64,000 bases of DNA from Gonocerus acuteangulatus (GCA_946811695.1 OX328131.1:12433141-12497140), one strand, 5' to 3'; shown: positions 18,418 to 29,323, counted from the first letter of the stretch. Numbers and translations are program-made. The notes: generated by a model from the letters alone, not told the origin.

Positions 18418-18587
18418 TTCTATTAACCTCTCATAACCCGCATAACATCGAACTTTAGTACTAATAACATCTTTCCTAGTGGAATGCGAACTTTTTTTTA
18501 GCGGATTCGTTTTTAGTGCATCAAAATACGTTATTGTACAAAATTTGAAATAAATTTGTTTGGAGGGCGTGAAACTGTATTTTTACC
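18418..18587. mobile_element. Right arm of GGTAAA foldback family
   Basis: CTCTCATAACCCGCATAACA through CAAAATACGTTATTGTAC to GAAACTGTATTTTTACC match the right arm of 12928-13672. It is followed by CTTAAAAC. Confidence 0.8.
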
Positions 18588-18934
18588 CTTAAAACTTTGA
18601 GGTAGTTGGTTTCATTAATTTAAACGATTCTTTCTTTCTGTTTCCCTTAGTCTTTTTAATACTTGTTATTTTTGTAATTGCTTATAGTAGAAACAATTAT
18701 TTTTTAAGTAAAACAGGATTAGTAAAATTGGAAACTATTTTTTATTATTAGAAATTGACCTTTCCGACCGGCATTTGAAGATGCCTTGTGAATATTTTCT
18801 GCTACTTACTGCTGTTGATTTCGTTCTTTAGAAGTTTTTTTTTTTTTTTTCTTTCTATTTACCTCACTTCATAATTGGTAGTTTTTTAAAATGCATTTAT
18901 CAGTAAAAGGAGTATGCTAGTTTTGTATTGACTT
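18588..18934 (+). mobile_element. HINE-A right half (first part)
   Basis: Continues the HINE-A broken at 12927: CTTAAAACTTT, TTTTTGTAATTGCTTATAGT and AAAACAGGATTAGTAAAAT match 33961-33990 and 46430-46490. It is interrupted at 18935 by a MITE and resumes at 19446. Confidence 0.7.
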
Positions 18935-19444
18935 AGGGTGGGTTTACACTTACTAGTTATTGCAGGAAATTTATATCAGAGAGAAATTGCGACTAGTGTA
19001 AACCATGAGCAATTTATGTCTGAGATATATATTTCTATCACGAACTATAAGTGTCGACACTTCTATACTACCAGTTGTAAACTCAGATTTTTACGAGAAG
19101 AATTTAATTTCAGAGATAAATATCTTTGCTACTAGCTGTATTGTCGACACTTCTAAACCACCAGATGTAAACACAGATTTTTACGAGAAGAATTTAATTT
19201 CAGAGATAAATATCTTGGCTACTAGCTGTATTGTCGACACTTCTATACCAACAGATGTAAACACTGATTATGTGTGCTTTTGGTGAATTTATCGCAAATT
19301 AGAACAAATCCAGAACTGTCCTATACATATCCATGACATAAATGTCTAGCTATTTCTGTCGGTATGTAAACCTTCAAGAGAATATCTATCCGACACCTGA
19401 CATATATTTCCTGCGAGAAGTGTCAGATGTAAACGCACCCTTAT
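18935..19444. mobile_element. Harbinger-like MITE with TTA target duplication
   Basis: Ends GGGTGGGTTTACACT and the inverse AGATGTAAACGCACCC are flanked by TTA on both sides, the 3-bp duplication of PIF/Harbinger elements. Subterminal CAGGAAAT-TATATC also pairs. Inside are about two copies of a 108-bp direct repeat (TTTTTACGAGAAGAATTTAA... to GTCGACACTTCTA). No transposase is present. Confidence 0.75.
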
Positions 19445-19445
19445 A

Positions 19446-19690
19446 GAGCCTTCCTTAAGAATGAGGGAGAAGGCGGATGGAGATATTTCCGCGTCTGTGT
19501 AACTTGGCCACTGTCGGTTTCCTGTGACTTGTGACAACTAAAATATTGCTTTTATTCAAGATGTTTACATTTTTAACGAAAGATCAATACAACTAATAAC
19601 TGTTTTTATTCCTTTGCAAATGTCACTAAGAACGGATAAGGAACGGAAGCGCACTAAGATGAGGCAGTTCCTGCGAGTCGGACTTCCTCA
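19446..19690 (+). mobile_element. HINE-A 3' end
   Basis: Runs to GGAAGCGCACTAAGATGAGG, then CAGTTCCTGCGAGTCGGACTT. Upstream blocks (GTTTCCTGTGAC, TTTTAACGAAAGATCAA, CTGTTTTTATTCCTTTGC) match 47930-48035. Confidence 0.75.
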
Positions 19691-20097
19691 AAGAGGCCTA
19701 GACTCACCAGCTTTATTTTATTTATACAATAAAACCTCGTTTAGCCGGATCAACTAGGAACCGGGCCGATCCGGGTTAACGAAAAGCCGGATTATCCAGA
19801 CAATGTCGAAAAAATGAGAAAAAAACATATTAATCACCGAAATATGTTTAATAGAATTTAGAAATTATTATCGACACACTTTCCTAGCCTATGTATTTTC
19901 ACTGTACTAAATATAGCTACAAACTAGTCTGTAGTAAAAAAATGCAGTGAGCTTCTGCTGTCTCAGTTTAGTGTATCGCTTACGAGCAGCGCGATCTCGC
20001 ATCCGCTTTAACATAAGAAGTTAATTTGGCAATGTTTCGGCTTGACTCTAGAAATACACTATCAATTTCTCAATGTTTGCTACTGCTTCTGCGTGGG

Positions 20098-20334
20098 TCA
20101 TAACCACCATAAACTGTCCTTAGAAATCATCTTGAAAAAAAAGTCTGTAATGCGTTTTCTGTTCGTTTTCCAATCAGATATGGTCGATGTTCCTACTCCT
20201 AACTCAGCAGCAACGTTCTTTTTCCAATCAGATACGGTCGATGTTCCTACTCCTAACTCAGCAGCAACGTTCTTTTTCCAATCAGATACGGTCCATGTTA
20301 CTACTCCAAACTCAGCAGCAACGTTTTTTTCCAA
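20098..20334 (-). pseudogene. Tigger transposase HTH fragment, repeated
   Basis: The minus frame has three tandem copies of the 18-residue segment VAAELGVGTSTVSDWKKN, followed by RKRITDFF. This is the recognition-helix region of the CENP-B/Tigger first HTH (the usual form is VA-EFGVGTSTVSDIKKN). A normal protein has it once. The wider array (20175-21028) continues the same unit but a 53-bp unit near 20285-20337 shifts the frame. A single-copy version is at 17700-17790. No DDE domain remains. Confidence 0.8.
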
Positions 20335-21028
20335 TCAGATACGGTCGATGTTCCTACTCCAAACTCAGCAGCAACGTTCTTTTTCCAATCAGATACGGTC
20401 GATGTTCCTACTCCAAACTCAGCAGCAACGTTCTTTTTCCAATCAGATACGGTCGATGTTCCTACTCCAAACTCAGCAGCAACGTTCTTTTTCCAATCAG
20501 ATACGGTCGATGTTCCTACTCCAAACTCAGCAGCAACGTTTTTTTTCCAATCAGATACGGTCGATGTTCCTACTCCAAACTCTGCAGCAACGTTCTTTTT
20601 CCAATCAGATATGGTCGATGTTCCTACTCCTAACTCAGCAGCAACGTTCTTTTTCCAATCAGATACGGTCGATGTTCCTACTCCAAACTCAGCTGCAACG
20701 TTCTTTTTCCAATCAGATACGGTCGATGTTCCTACTCCAAACTCTGCAGCAACGTTCTTTTTCCAATCAGATATGGTCGATGTTCCTACTCCTAACTCAG
20801 CAGCAACGTTCTTTTTCCAATCAGATACGGTCGATGTTCCTACTCCAAACTCAGCAGCAACGTTCTTTTTCCAATCAGATACGGTCGATGTTCCTACTCC
20901 AAACTCAGCAGCAACGTTCTTTTTCCAATCAGATACGGTCGATGTTCCTACTCCAAACTCAGCAGCAACGTTTTTTTTCCAATCAGATACGGTCGATGTT
21001 CCTACTCCAAACTCAGCAGCAATGTTCT
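20175..21028. repeat. 54-bp minisatellite (about 16 units)
   Basis: Unit GATACGGTCGATGTTCCTAC...CAATCA repeats at 54 bp with few substitutions, one 53-bp unit and ATGGTCGATG variants recurring in a pattern (20187, 20611, 20773), which suggests block duplication. The plus-strand 360-codon frame is a shadow of this. Confidence 0.9.
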
Positions 21029-21309
21029 TTAACGATTCTCCCTTATCCTTCCTGCCAGTGCTTCCATCCTTTTTCCTCTAGCAACAACAATGTTTTTACC
21101 TTTCGTATAAATCGCGGAAAATGAGCAAACGAAACAGAAAAACTAACGAAACAGAAAAGACTCTAGGAAAACTCGCTTACTTTACCTACTGAGAATAGAA
21201 ATCATCTGTATAACAAGTCTTCATTTTCTATGCTGAACAACATAATTTCGTTTTCAAGACTGATCCCGGTTATCCGGACGTCCGGGTTAACGAGGTTTTA
21301 CTGTAGTTA

Positions 21310-21960
21310 AAAAATAAATTAAGTTGTATCCCAATATTTTTTTCTAAGGTTAAGGATCTAAAAAACATAAATTCTCCTTATTACTACTGCATAGGCGAGA
21401 AGCAACGTCAAACTAGATTCAGGAAGACTAAATTTTAAACCTACCGAGCAAAAATTACGCCCTACTTTTGTGTAATAGGAAGGGGAAATTACCCCGCCCT
21501 AAATATTTTATGCTTAATTACTTACAAACATCTTGTTCTGGAAAGTGGAGCGTTACGCCGTCAGAAAAATCAGGATGTACTTCATAAGAGCAATGGGAGA
21601 ATGTAGGGTGATTGGCTGGAAGGTAAGAAGTTGCCTTTAAGCATTCGCTTCACTTAATATGCATTGATTGAAAAGTGATCAATTACAAGCAGCGGAAATG
21701 TTGTCGATCAATCAACCTTAAGTATCATGGCATTATACTTCAATCCATCAATATTACCCACATTGGCGTACTTGTTTTTCTTTTTAAGAGAACGTTTTAC
21801 AAACTACAGCTCAGAGGAACTGCGTCTTCTTAGTAGCCTAGTAAATAGAGGCTTCAGAATTGGGTCGAGCTAACCACCCCACAAGATTTTTTTTTCAATA
21901 TTTTTAGGTATGGTGTGAGCATCCCGAAACCAAGACTTTGACCTCGAAAGCCGGGGAAAT
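21310..21960. other. No feature recognised
   Basis: Mixed AT-rich DNA leading into the 60-bp array. A few phrases resemble decayed HINE interior. No coding frame. Confidence 0.3.
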
Positions 21961-23256
21961 TTAGACTCATACCTGTGTGATTGATTCAGTTGAAACTAGT
22001 TCCAGATGTTTCATATTCATTTAGACTCATACCTGTGTGATTGATTCAGTTGAAACTAGTTCCAGATGTTTGATATTCATTTAGACTCATACCTGTGTGA
22101 TTGATTCAGTTGAAACTAGTTCCAGATGTTTCATATTCATTTAGACTCATACCTGTGTGATTGATTCAGTTGAAACTAGTTCCAGATGTTTCATATTCAT
22201 TTAGACTCATACCTGTGTGATTGATTCAGTTGAAACTAGTTCCAGATGTTTCATATTCATTTAGACTCATACCTGTGTGATTGATTCAGTTGAAACTAGT
22301 TCCAGATGTTTCATATTCATTTAGACTCATACCTGTGTGATTGATTCAGTTGAAACTAGTTCCAGATGTTTCATATTCATTTAGACTCATACCTGTGTGA
22401 TTGATTCAGTTGAAACTAGTTCCAGATGTTTCATATTCATTTAGACTCATACCTGTGTGATTGATTCAGTTGAAACTAGTTCCAGATGTTTGATATTCAT
22501 TTAGACTCATACCTGTGTGATTGATTCAGTTGAAACTAGTTCCAGATGTTTCATATTCATTTAGACTCATACCTGTGTGATTGATTCAGTTGAAACTAGT
22601 TCCAGATGTTTCATATTCATTTAGACTCATACCTGTGTGATTGATTCAGTTGAAACTAGTTCCAGATGTTTCATATTCATTTAGACTCATACCTGTGTGA
22701 TTGATTCAGTTGAAACTAGTTCCAGATGTTTGATATTCATTTAGACTCATACCTGTGTGATTGATTCAGTTGAAACTAGTTCCAGATGTTTCATATTCAT
22801 TTAGACTCATACCTGTGTGATTGATTCAGTTGAAACTAGTTCCAGATGTTTGATATTCATTTAGACTCATACCTGTGTGATTGATTCAGTTGAAACTAGT
22901 TCCAGATGTTTCATATTCATTTAGACTCATACCTGTGTGATTGATTCAGTTGAAACTAGTTCCAGATGTTTCATATTCATTTAGACTCATACCTGTGTGA
23001 TTGATTCAGTTGAAACTAGTTCCAGATGTTTCATATTCATTTAGACTCATACCTGTGTGATTGATTCAGTTGAAACTAGTTCCAGATGTTTCATATTCAT
23101 TTAGACTCATACCTGTGTGATTGATTCAGTTGAAACTAGTTCCAGATGTTTCATATTCATTTAGACTCATACCTGTGTGATTGATTCAGTTGAAACTAGT
23201 TCCAGATGTTTCATATTCATTTAGACTCATACCTGTGTGATTGATTCAGTTGAAAC
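21961..23256 (+). repeat. 60-bp minisatellite from a HINE-A segment (21.6 units)
   Basis: 21 full units plus a partial one of TTAGACTCATACCTGTGTGA, TTGATTCAGTTGAAACTAGT, TCCAGATGTTTCATATTCAT. Units are identical except for one C/G change (TTTCATATTC or TTTGATATTC). GATTCAGTTGAAAC...GCATGTTC is the HINE-A interior (33592-33610) and GATTCAGTGGAACC occurs once at 16324, so this is an amplified HINE piece. Near-zero divergence implies very recent expansion or homogenisation. Confidence 0.95.
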
Positions 23257-24030
23257 TCTCATAGACCTTCTCAGAAAAAATGTTTTTCATTATGGAAAAA
23301 CTTCCTCTGCATTATCTTATTTCGAAATCCGGAATACCAGGTAATTACACCATTGTCACAGCAAAAGGGGTGTGAGGAAGGAGACGTACTTCTCTCATCC
23401 TCTCTCTTTCCTCCTATTCATTATGCTTGTGCATCCCTTCTACTTAGGAAGGTTCTGTTATTTTTAAACCCTCAATTCCATCCATGGGTTGGGAAAATAA
23501 GCTTTCGAATGGATATTTGTGACGGCAATATGTAATTTAATTTGTGCAACCTTTTTTGTTTTCGACGAACTGAAATTCGAAATTCGTTATGTGCTTTTTA
23601 AAAGGTTTAAATCGCAGAAAAAAATTGTAAAAAAGGCAAAAAAATGCATTAAATCTTAAAATAGCCAAAATAGGCAAAAAAGGCAAAATAAAAATTGTCT
23701 CTACACATCCTAAATGCACGGAAACATATTTGTTTCTATCTGATTCTTCAATATATCCATTCAGATAAAAAAAGGCATTTTGCCTAACTTCCGGGCTCTA
23801 CTCATCAGTGATATGAGAAGAGAAGTCAAACTGCAGAACTGCTAAGTCTAAAACAGATCATAGCTGCCAATATTATAATTTGGAATTCTCGTTATGTGCG
23901 GAAGACAAAAAAAAAATAATAATAATAAATAAAACAAAAATGTTTTAGGTCCACCCGAAGAGCCTATGTAATGTACTGTATAATATAGATATTAACATTT
24001 GGGTTGCGTTTGGTGGAAAGCATATTATTT
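23257..24030. other. No gene; decayed HINE-A interior possible
   Basis: AT-rich DNA between the 60-bp array and the HINE-A 3' part. I see no coding frame. AAAGGCAAAA repeats near 23635-23690 are low complexity. Confidence 0.35.
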
Positions 24031-24224
24031 TTAGTGATAAAATGTTTTCGGATCTTGGTATATTTTATAAAAAATCTCAAAGACGGTTAGGAAATCGTTT
24101 TAGTTTATATTTTTCACGAAAATTCAAAATTCTCCAATAACTGCTTCTATTCCTTTACTAATGGAACAACGTACATGAACGGAACCGCGCTAAGATGACG
24201 CAGTTCCTGCGAGTCGGATTTTTA
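24031..24224 (+). mobile_element. HINE-A 3' end downstream of the 60-bp array
   Basis: TTTTCGGATCTTGGTATATT, AAAGACGGTTAGGAAATCGT, then the terminus GAACCGCGCTAAGATGACGC and AGTTCCTGCGAGTCGGATTTTT. Here the 3' hairpin stem is CGCAG-TTC-CTGCG. Confidence 0.75.
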
Positions 24225-24237
24225 TTATTACTTCCTT

Positions 24238-24335
24238 GGATATGCGGTGGCCGTGAGTGTTAAGGCTTGAGCACACTGTGCGCAAGGCAGTGGGTTCCAG
24301 TTAATTTTAAAAATATAGTTACGTTCTTAAATATC
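24238..24335 (+). repeat. tRNA-derived SINE head, type 3
   Basis: GCGGTGGCCGTGAGTGTTAAGG, then GAGCAC, GCAAGGCAGTGGGTTCCAG: box A and a degenerate box B. Related to 32455-32690 and 41880-41985. It lies within 15 bp of a HINE-A 3' end. Confidence 0.6.
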
Positions 24336-24419
24336 TTCTGGAAACAGTGCCAAAATTAACAATGGATCAAACGGCAGAAACTATGGATCCATCCCATAGA
24401 TCTCATAAATTAAAAACCA

Positions 24420-25220
24420 CTCGAGAATGGTGAATTTCAAAACGAAAGTGGGTTAGCATTTTTTATCAAGATAATACTAGACCACTTAGGACTCAAACAA
24501 CGCTACAAAAATGATTGAATTTATTTGAGAGCTTGAATTTATTTGAGCATCCTGTTTATAGCCCGGTCATTGCTCCTAGACATTTAACATATTTTCTATC
24601 TTCCACATTTTTTATCAAGATAATACTAGACCACTTAGGACTCAAACAACACTACAAAAAATGATTGAATTTATTTGAGAGCTTGAATTTATTTGAGAGC
24701 TTGAATTTATTTGAGCATCCTGTTTATAGCCCGGTCATTGCTCCTAGACATTTAACATATTTTCTATCTTCCACATTTTTTATCAAGATAATACTAGACC
24801 ACTTAGGACTCAAACAACACTACAAAAAATGATTGAATTTATTTGAGAGCTTGAATTTATTTGAGAGCTTGAATTTATTTGAGCATCCTGTTTATAGCCC
24901 GGTCATTGCTCCTAGATATTTAACATATTTTCTGTCTTCCACATTTTTTATCAAGATAATACTAGACCACTTAGGACTCAAACAACACTACAAAAAATGA
25001 TTGAATTTATTTGGGAGCTTGAATTTATTTGAGCATCCTGTTTATAGCCCGGTCATTGCTCCTAGAGATTTAACATATTTTCTGTCTTCCACATTTTTTA
25101 TCAAGATGATACTAGACCACTTAGGACTCAAACAACGCTACAAAAAATGATTGAATTTATTTGAGAGCTTGAATTTATTTGAGCATCCTGCTTATAGCAC
25201 CCTGCTTTCTATTAGGTAAA
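24420..25220 (+). repeat. Tandem amplification of a mariner catalytic segment (5 copies)
   Basis: Five direct repeats of 139-168 bp (TTTTTTATCAAGATAATAC... at 24469, 24608, 24776, 24944, 25094). Each can be read as FYQDNTRPLRTQTTLQ and, after a frame change, EHPVYSPVIAPR. This is the mariner second-aspartate block, HDNARPH, with the following PPYSPDLAP block. Length differences come from an 18-bp subunit GAGCTTGAATTTATTTGA. After the last copy, GGTAAAAAGTTGAATTCAAA resembles the mariner C-terminal GKKF region, so the surrounding DNA is a mariner pseudogene. Confidence 0.8.
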
Positions 25221-25654
25221 AAGTTGAATTCAAAGACAGCAATGAAATTATATATAATCTACTAGCTGAATATCCGTGCTTCGTCACGGCAGATAATTAG
25301 TTATTTTATTGCGTTAAATAATGAATCAGCAAAATTAATGCTACTCTTTAAATTTGTGTAATTTCTTTATTGCACGGTTCCCGTCATACTATTTGTTATT
25401 CATCAATTGATAAGTAATCAAAGTATAATGGATCTTGACACTGGGGCGCTCCGGACTAGTATCAACTAAGAGATAACCTAGAGATACCCCGTTATCTATA
25501 GGTTACCAGCAATAGAAGTTTAACCCGTATCGGTACAAGTTCATTGTCAATAATAAATGGACGCTAAAATATAAAAATTAATGTTTCCAAGATGTCATTT
25601 GGAAACTCACATAAGTGAGGAGGTCGTGCAAAAGTTCGGGATATTATTACTTCG

Positions 25655-26367
25655 GGTTAAAATGCAGTTGCACGCCCTCCAAACCGATTTCTTTCAAATT
25701 TTGCACAATAACGTATTTTAATGCACTAAACTCGAATACGATAAAAAAAAAAACAAAAAAAAAAACGTCGGATTTAACTAGTAATGAAGTTATTAAGCAC
25801 TTAAGTTCACTGTTGTGCAGTTTATGAAACCTAATGTAAACAACTAAATTTGTGACGACTTTAAGGCATAAATCCTATGCGTTTCCCCTCGCTACTAAGA
25901 AGATAACAAAACCCCAGTCAATCCAACTCGCTAAAATGAATAGAATATAATATTAAGCACTAAAGTTAGGAAGGTTATAGAACTAGGCGTCACCAGCGTA
26001 TTTTTAAACACGCGCATGCGCAGATATGTAACATTGGGAAACAGAGAACTCTCATTTGAAATGTTCAGAAACCATTTATTCGAAAATATTATTAATTTTA
26101 AGGGCATCCTCACCTGTCGCTTAAGGGCATACGTGCTATGCGTTTCCGCTCGCTACGCTCGCTCAAGAAGATAATAAAACCCCAGTCAATCCAACTCGCT
26201 AAAGCTCTCATAACCTGCATAACAGTGAACTTTAGTGCTTAATAACTTTTTTCCTAGTTGAATCCGACGGTTTTTTTATATCGTATTCGTGTTTAGTGCA
26301 TCAAAATACGTTATTGTACAAAATTTGAAAGAAATCGGTTTGGAGGGCGTGAAACTGCATTTTTACC
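25655..26367. mobile_element. Long-TIR (GGTAAA) element with 8-bp target duplication
   Basis: Ends GGTTAAAATGCAGTTGCACG and GTGAAACTGCATTTTTACC lie between perfect TTACTTCG duplications (25647-25654, 26368-26375). Inverted arms extend about 190 bp. The interior again holds GAGTTGGATTGACTGGGGTT-type blocks in both orientations. Non-coding. Confidence 0.9.
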
Positions 26368-26482
26368 TTACTTCGGATGGAGCGTGAACTCTATGAGGGA
26401 CAATATCACAATCCATTTCTAGTAATTCTAGGTCTGCCATCATAGTTGAAATTAACCTCAATTAAAAATAATAATTAAAGAA

Positions 26483-26595
26483 AAGGCATCACCCCTATCC
26501 TGGCTAGAAAAGGGTGGTAACCTATCGATAACCCGTCCTAAAATTCGTAGTTAATAATAAATGGACGTTAAAATTTAAATAAATAAAAATAATAC
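26483..26595 (+). repeat. SINE type-3 body fragment
   Basis: GAAAAGGCATCACCCCTATC, CTGGCTAGAAAAGGGTGGTA, ACCTATCGATAACCCGTCCT then AATAATAAATGGACGTTAAA. Same order as 48393-48500 and, inverted, 32455-32580. The tRNA head is missing. Confidence 0.75.
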
Positions 26596-26849
26596 TGTGA
26601 AATAGATTCAGTAAAATAACAGCTGTACTGCTATCCTCCTAGCAACGCTTGCTGCCTAGGCTTGCCTGCTCTAACCAACTAAAACTTTAAACCCCTCTAG
26701 AAATACTTAAAATTTCGAATATCAAAAAATCCTTTCTTAGTGTCCATGCAAAATTTCAAATTTTTCTGTGAAGTGGTTTGGGCTGGGCGATGATAGGTCA
26801 GTGAGTCAGTGAGTGAATGGTATTTGACTAACATATAGTAGATTAAAAT

Positions 26850-27360
26850 GTTAAATTGTGTATTATTTACAATATTTAAAAATTTCCTGTCAATACGCAC
26901 GAACGTTTTGGCCGACCTAACACATATCTTTAAGCCCTTTCTCCTCCTGAGATCGAACCACCAAAGGATATCGGATAAGAACGACAAAACAAAAATACAT
27001 TCTAGAAATGGCGATACTAAGATAGGCCATAGATTAGGATTGATAAGAGAGATCTGCGCCGTGATAAGTCCTGGATATGCGCCGTAGCTCCAACTCATTA
27101 TATTTCTGGATAATCCGCGAAAACTAGTTTCGGCCGTCCCAATTCCCCGTGGAGATGGCCTACATAGACCATTTCTCCCCGCCCTTTCATCTCAATACAC
27201 CAATCACCAACGATTTTTTATGAATATTTTTTGCTCTAGTCCCAGTTTTTTTGTTTTTTTTTTCATAGATAGAAATGGACTAGACTCCAACTTGAAAGTG
27301 GGTTTTCTTACGGTTACCGTGTTCTTCATCGATTCTGGATACGCCGTTTCCTAATCCTTA
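26850..27360. other. No feature recognised
   Basis: Overlapping frames of 79 and 133 codons show no recognisable domain. Confidence 0.3.
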
Positions 27361-27365
27361 AATTA

Positions 27366-28026
27366 TTACTATATATACATTTGCCTGTTTGTTCCTTATA
27401 CAAATCCACACCGTTTGACCGAATTTGATCAAACGTTGCACACATTTAGGTATTGATACGATGAGTGTCATAGGCTAGGTCAAAAACGTCTACCAGCTGT
27501 CTGTCTGTAAGATTGTTCCTTATACAAATGCACACCGTTTGACCGATTTTGACCAAACGTGGCACACAGGTAGGTCTTGACACGGGGAGTATCATAGGCA
27601 AGGTCAAAAACGTCTGCCAGCTGTCTGTCTGTAAGATTGTTCCTTATACAAATGCACACCGTTTGACCGATTTTGACCAAACGTGGCACACAGGTAGGTC
27701 TTGACACGGGGAGTATCATAGGCTAGGTCAAAAACGTCTGCCAGATGTCTGTCTGTATTTTTGTTCCTTATACAAATCCTTACAGTTTTACTGATTTTGA
27801 CCAAACTTGGCACACATTTTGGTCTTGATCCGGGGAGAGTCATAGGCTAAGTAAAACTCGTCTAGGACTCACAGTTCGGAGGTCACGGGTTCGAAAATGG
27901 GGACCCTAACAGTTACAGATTTGCGTTATTAGATTTTAATATTACTTATATGGTTTCTAATTTATTTTTGCTTTTCTAGATGGAGAAAGTAGGTGTGGCA
28001 TGGTACGCCAGGTGACAGCTAGTATA
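27366..28026 (+). mobile_element. Dispersed element containing a 124-bp tandem repeat
   Basis: It opens TATATATACATTTGCCTG and closes ACGCCAGGTGACAGCTAGTA. Inside, TTCCTTATACAAAT recurs at 27395, 27519, 27643 and 27767, a period of exactly 124 bp (four units). The middle two units are almost identical and the outer two diverge. Frames through it are repeat artefacts. Confidence 0.7.
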
Positions 28027-28489
28027 TATAGAGGTAAAGGTGGTAATATGAGCCCTGCATGTATTATGAGCCCCCTCAATATATACTCATACAGCCCGCT
28101 CACTTTGGCGGTGATAATTTTAAATGATAATTCATAAAAGGCTCTCGCCACTGGAGTGTTCTCACTCAGTTGCAGCTGATAGTTTGTGGGGAAAAATGGT
28201 TTATTTGTTTCCTTGATCTAAAAACCTTTGAGAAGTAAGTAATTAGCTTATAATTACAGTATATGTCCATTCAAAATCCACCTAGTTCCTTATTGACTAG
28301 TGTAGAGGACATTTCAGAGATTGTTTCTGTGTAGATACAATGTAATTTTTCAAGTAAAAATGTATCGATATGTGTGTTCGAATTCCAACATGTTGACGGT
28401 TGTAATATGAGCCCCCGAACTTAAGGGCTCCGTAATGTTCACAGAGTGGCTTACCAACTGTTTGAAAGACATTGAATTGAGCTTCCATT

Positions 28490-28848
28490 CACAGGAGATT
28501 GTTTCGCTGGAAGAGCTTGGTTCGACCACTTCATAAATCGCCAAAAGAATGTTTTGTCTGTTTTGAAACCAGCTGCAACATCGTTTTCCAAACCCAATGA
28601 ATTTAGCAATGAAGCAGTCGACAATATCTTTGCTATCCAGGAAGCCGAGTACGCCAAACACAACTATCCAGCTGATAAGGTCTTTAAAGCGGATGAGACT
28701 GGAGTATCAGTAGTTCAAAGTAAAATCCCGCGAATCATTGGATTGCGAGAAAAGAATCTTTGTACCTCCGTTCATGATTTTCCCCCGGAAAAAACATGGG
28801 CCTATTTTTATCAGATAACCTCAGAGAACTGTGTGTGCAACGCATAAT
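28490..28848 (+). pseudogene. Pogo/Tigger-type DDE transposase fragment
   Basis: The frame reads CFAGRAWFDHFINRQKNVLS, VLKPAATSF, then NEAVDNIFAIQEAEYAKHNY, PADKVFKADETGVSVVQSK. This corresponds to the end of the second HTH (AGR-WF-F-R) and the start of the DDE_1 domain, with the first catalytic aspartate in ADETGV. The frame ends soon after at a TAA, before the remaining catalytic residues. A full protein needs about 300 further residues, so this is a pseudogene. It sits inside its own TIRs (28031-30389). Confidence 0.85.
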
Positions 28849-29091
28849 CTGCGAAGTGTGTACACAACATGCCTGCGCTGGATGAGAAAGTCATAAAGCA
28901 ATTAAATGTTTCCTTAATAACGCTTTCCAAATTACTTTATAAATTATTTTCTACTTTGTAATTCATTTTGAAGATTTTGTAATAAATGAAAATGTCATAC
29001 ATAAGTCTTTTTATTTATCTTTCTTAGGGGCCCATATTACCAGCACGAAAAGATTTAATAACAAATTGACATTTGTTAAATTTCTTCTTCT

Positions 29092-29225
29092 TTTTAGCAC
29101 TTTCCTCCGAAGAAAAGTAGCTATTGAGGTTGGACTCATGACGGAATTTTTGAAAAATTTCTTCAAATCTTTATCGATCCTACCTAGTAGACACCGAAAA
29201 TGACCCCCGTTAAAATTTATATATA

Positions 29226-29323
<98 letters not shown>

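Larger units (their letters stand above)
12928..18587. mobile_element. Candidate composite foldback transposon with CTTAAAAC target duplication
   Basis: The left end GGTAAAAATGCAGTTTCACG begins directly after CTTAAAAC (12920-12927). The right end, inverted and closing TATTTTTACC at 18587, is directly followed by CTTAAAAC (18588-18595). Both flanks belong to one interrupted HINE-A. Two independent copies of the family (15340-15883 and 25655-26367) have perfect 8-bp duplications, so the pairing is credible. The 5.66 kb interior holds the calcyphosin-like gene, smaller copies of the same family, HINE fragments, a Tigger fragment and a 54-bp minisatellite. No transposase is seen. Confidence 0.55.
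19727..21303 (-). mobile_element. Tigger/pogo element with amplified HTH-coding minisatellite
   Basis: Termini CAATAAAACCTCGTT and AACGAGGTTTTACTG lie between TA duplications (19725-19726, 21304-21305). Subterminal GCCGGATTATCC and GGTTATCCGG blocks are typical of Tigger ends. The minus-strand transposase start is present, but the HTH segment is expanded into a 54-bp array. The catalytic domain is absent. Confidence 0.9.
25258..26846 (+). mobile_element. Dispersed element (TACTAGCTGAATATCCG type) with nested insertions
   Basis: It starts ATCTACTAGCTGAATATCCG and ends near CAGTGAGTCAGTGAGTGAAT and ACATATAGTAGATT. Start and end phrases of this sort bracket a widespread class of arthropod repeats, possibly rolling-circle. 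A similar start is at 42782 and a similar end, inverted, at 62300-62455. The GGTAAA foldback (25655-26367) and a SINE body (26483-26595) lie inside it. Confidence 0.5.

Noticed and set aside
17757..18426. Open frames of 185-216 codons on both strands
   Set aside because: They exist only because a 54-bp unit without stops is repeated. Each frame is a perfect 18-residue repeat, with no sign of selection for one frame.
20042..21124. 360-codon plus-strand frame
   Set aside because: It is the antisense shadow of the Tigger HTH minisatellite; the recognisable protein is on the minus strand.
21961..23256. CRISPR-like 60-bp periodicity
   Set aside because: The full 60 bp is repeated with no variable spacer.
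27480..27843. Two 79-codon frames with near-identical sequence
   Set aside because: Generated by the 124-bp tandem repeat; no domain.
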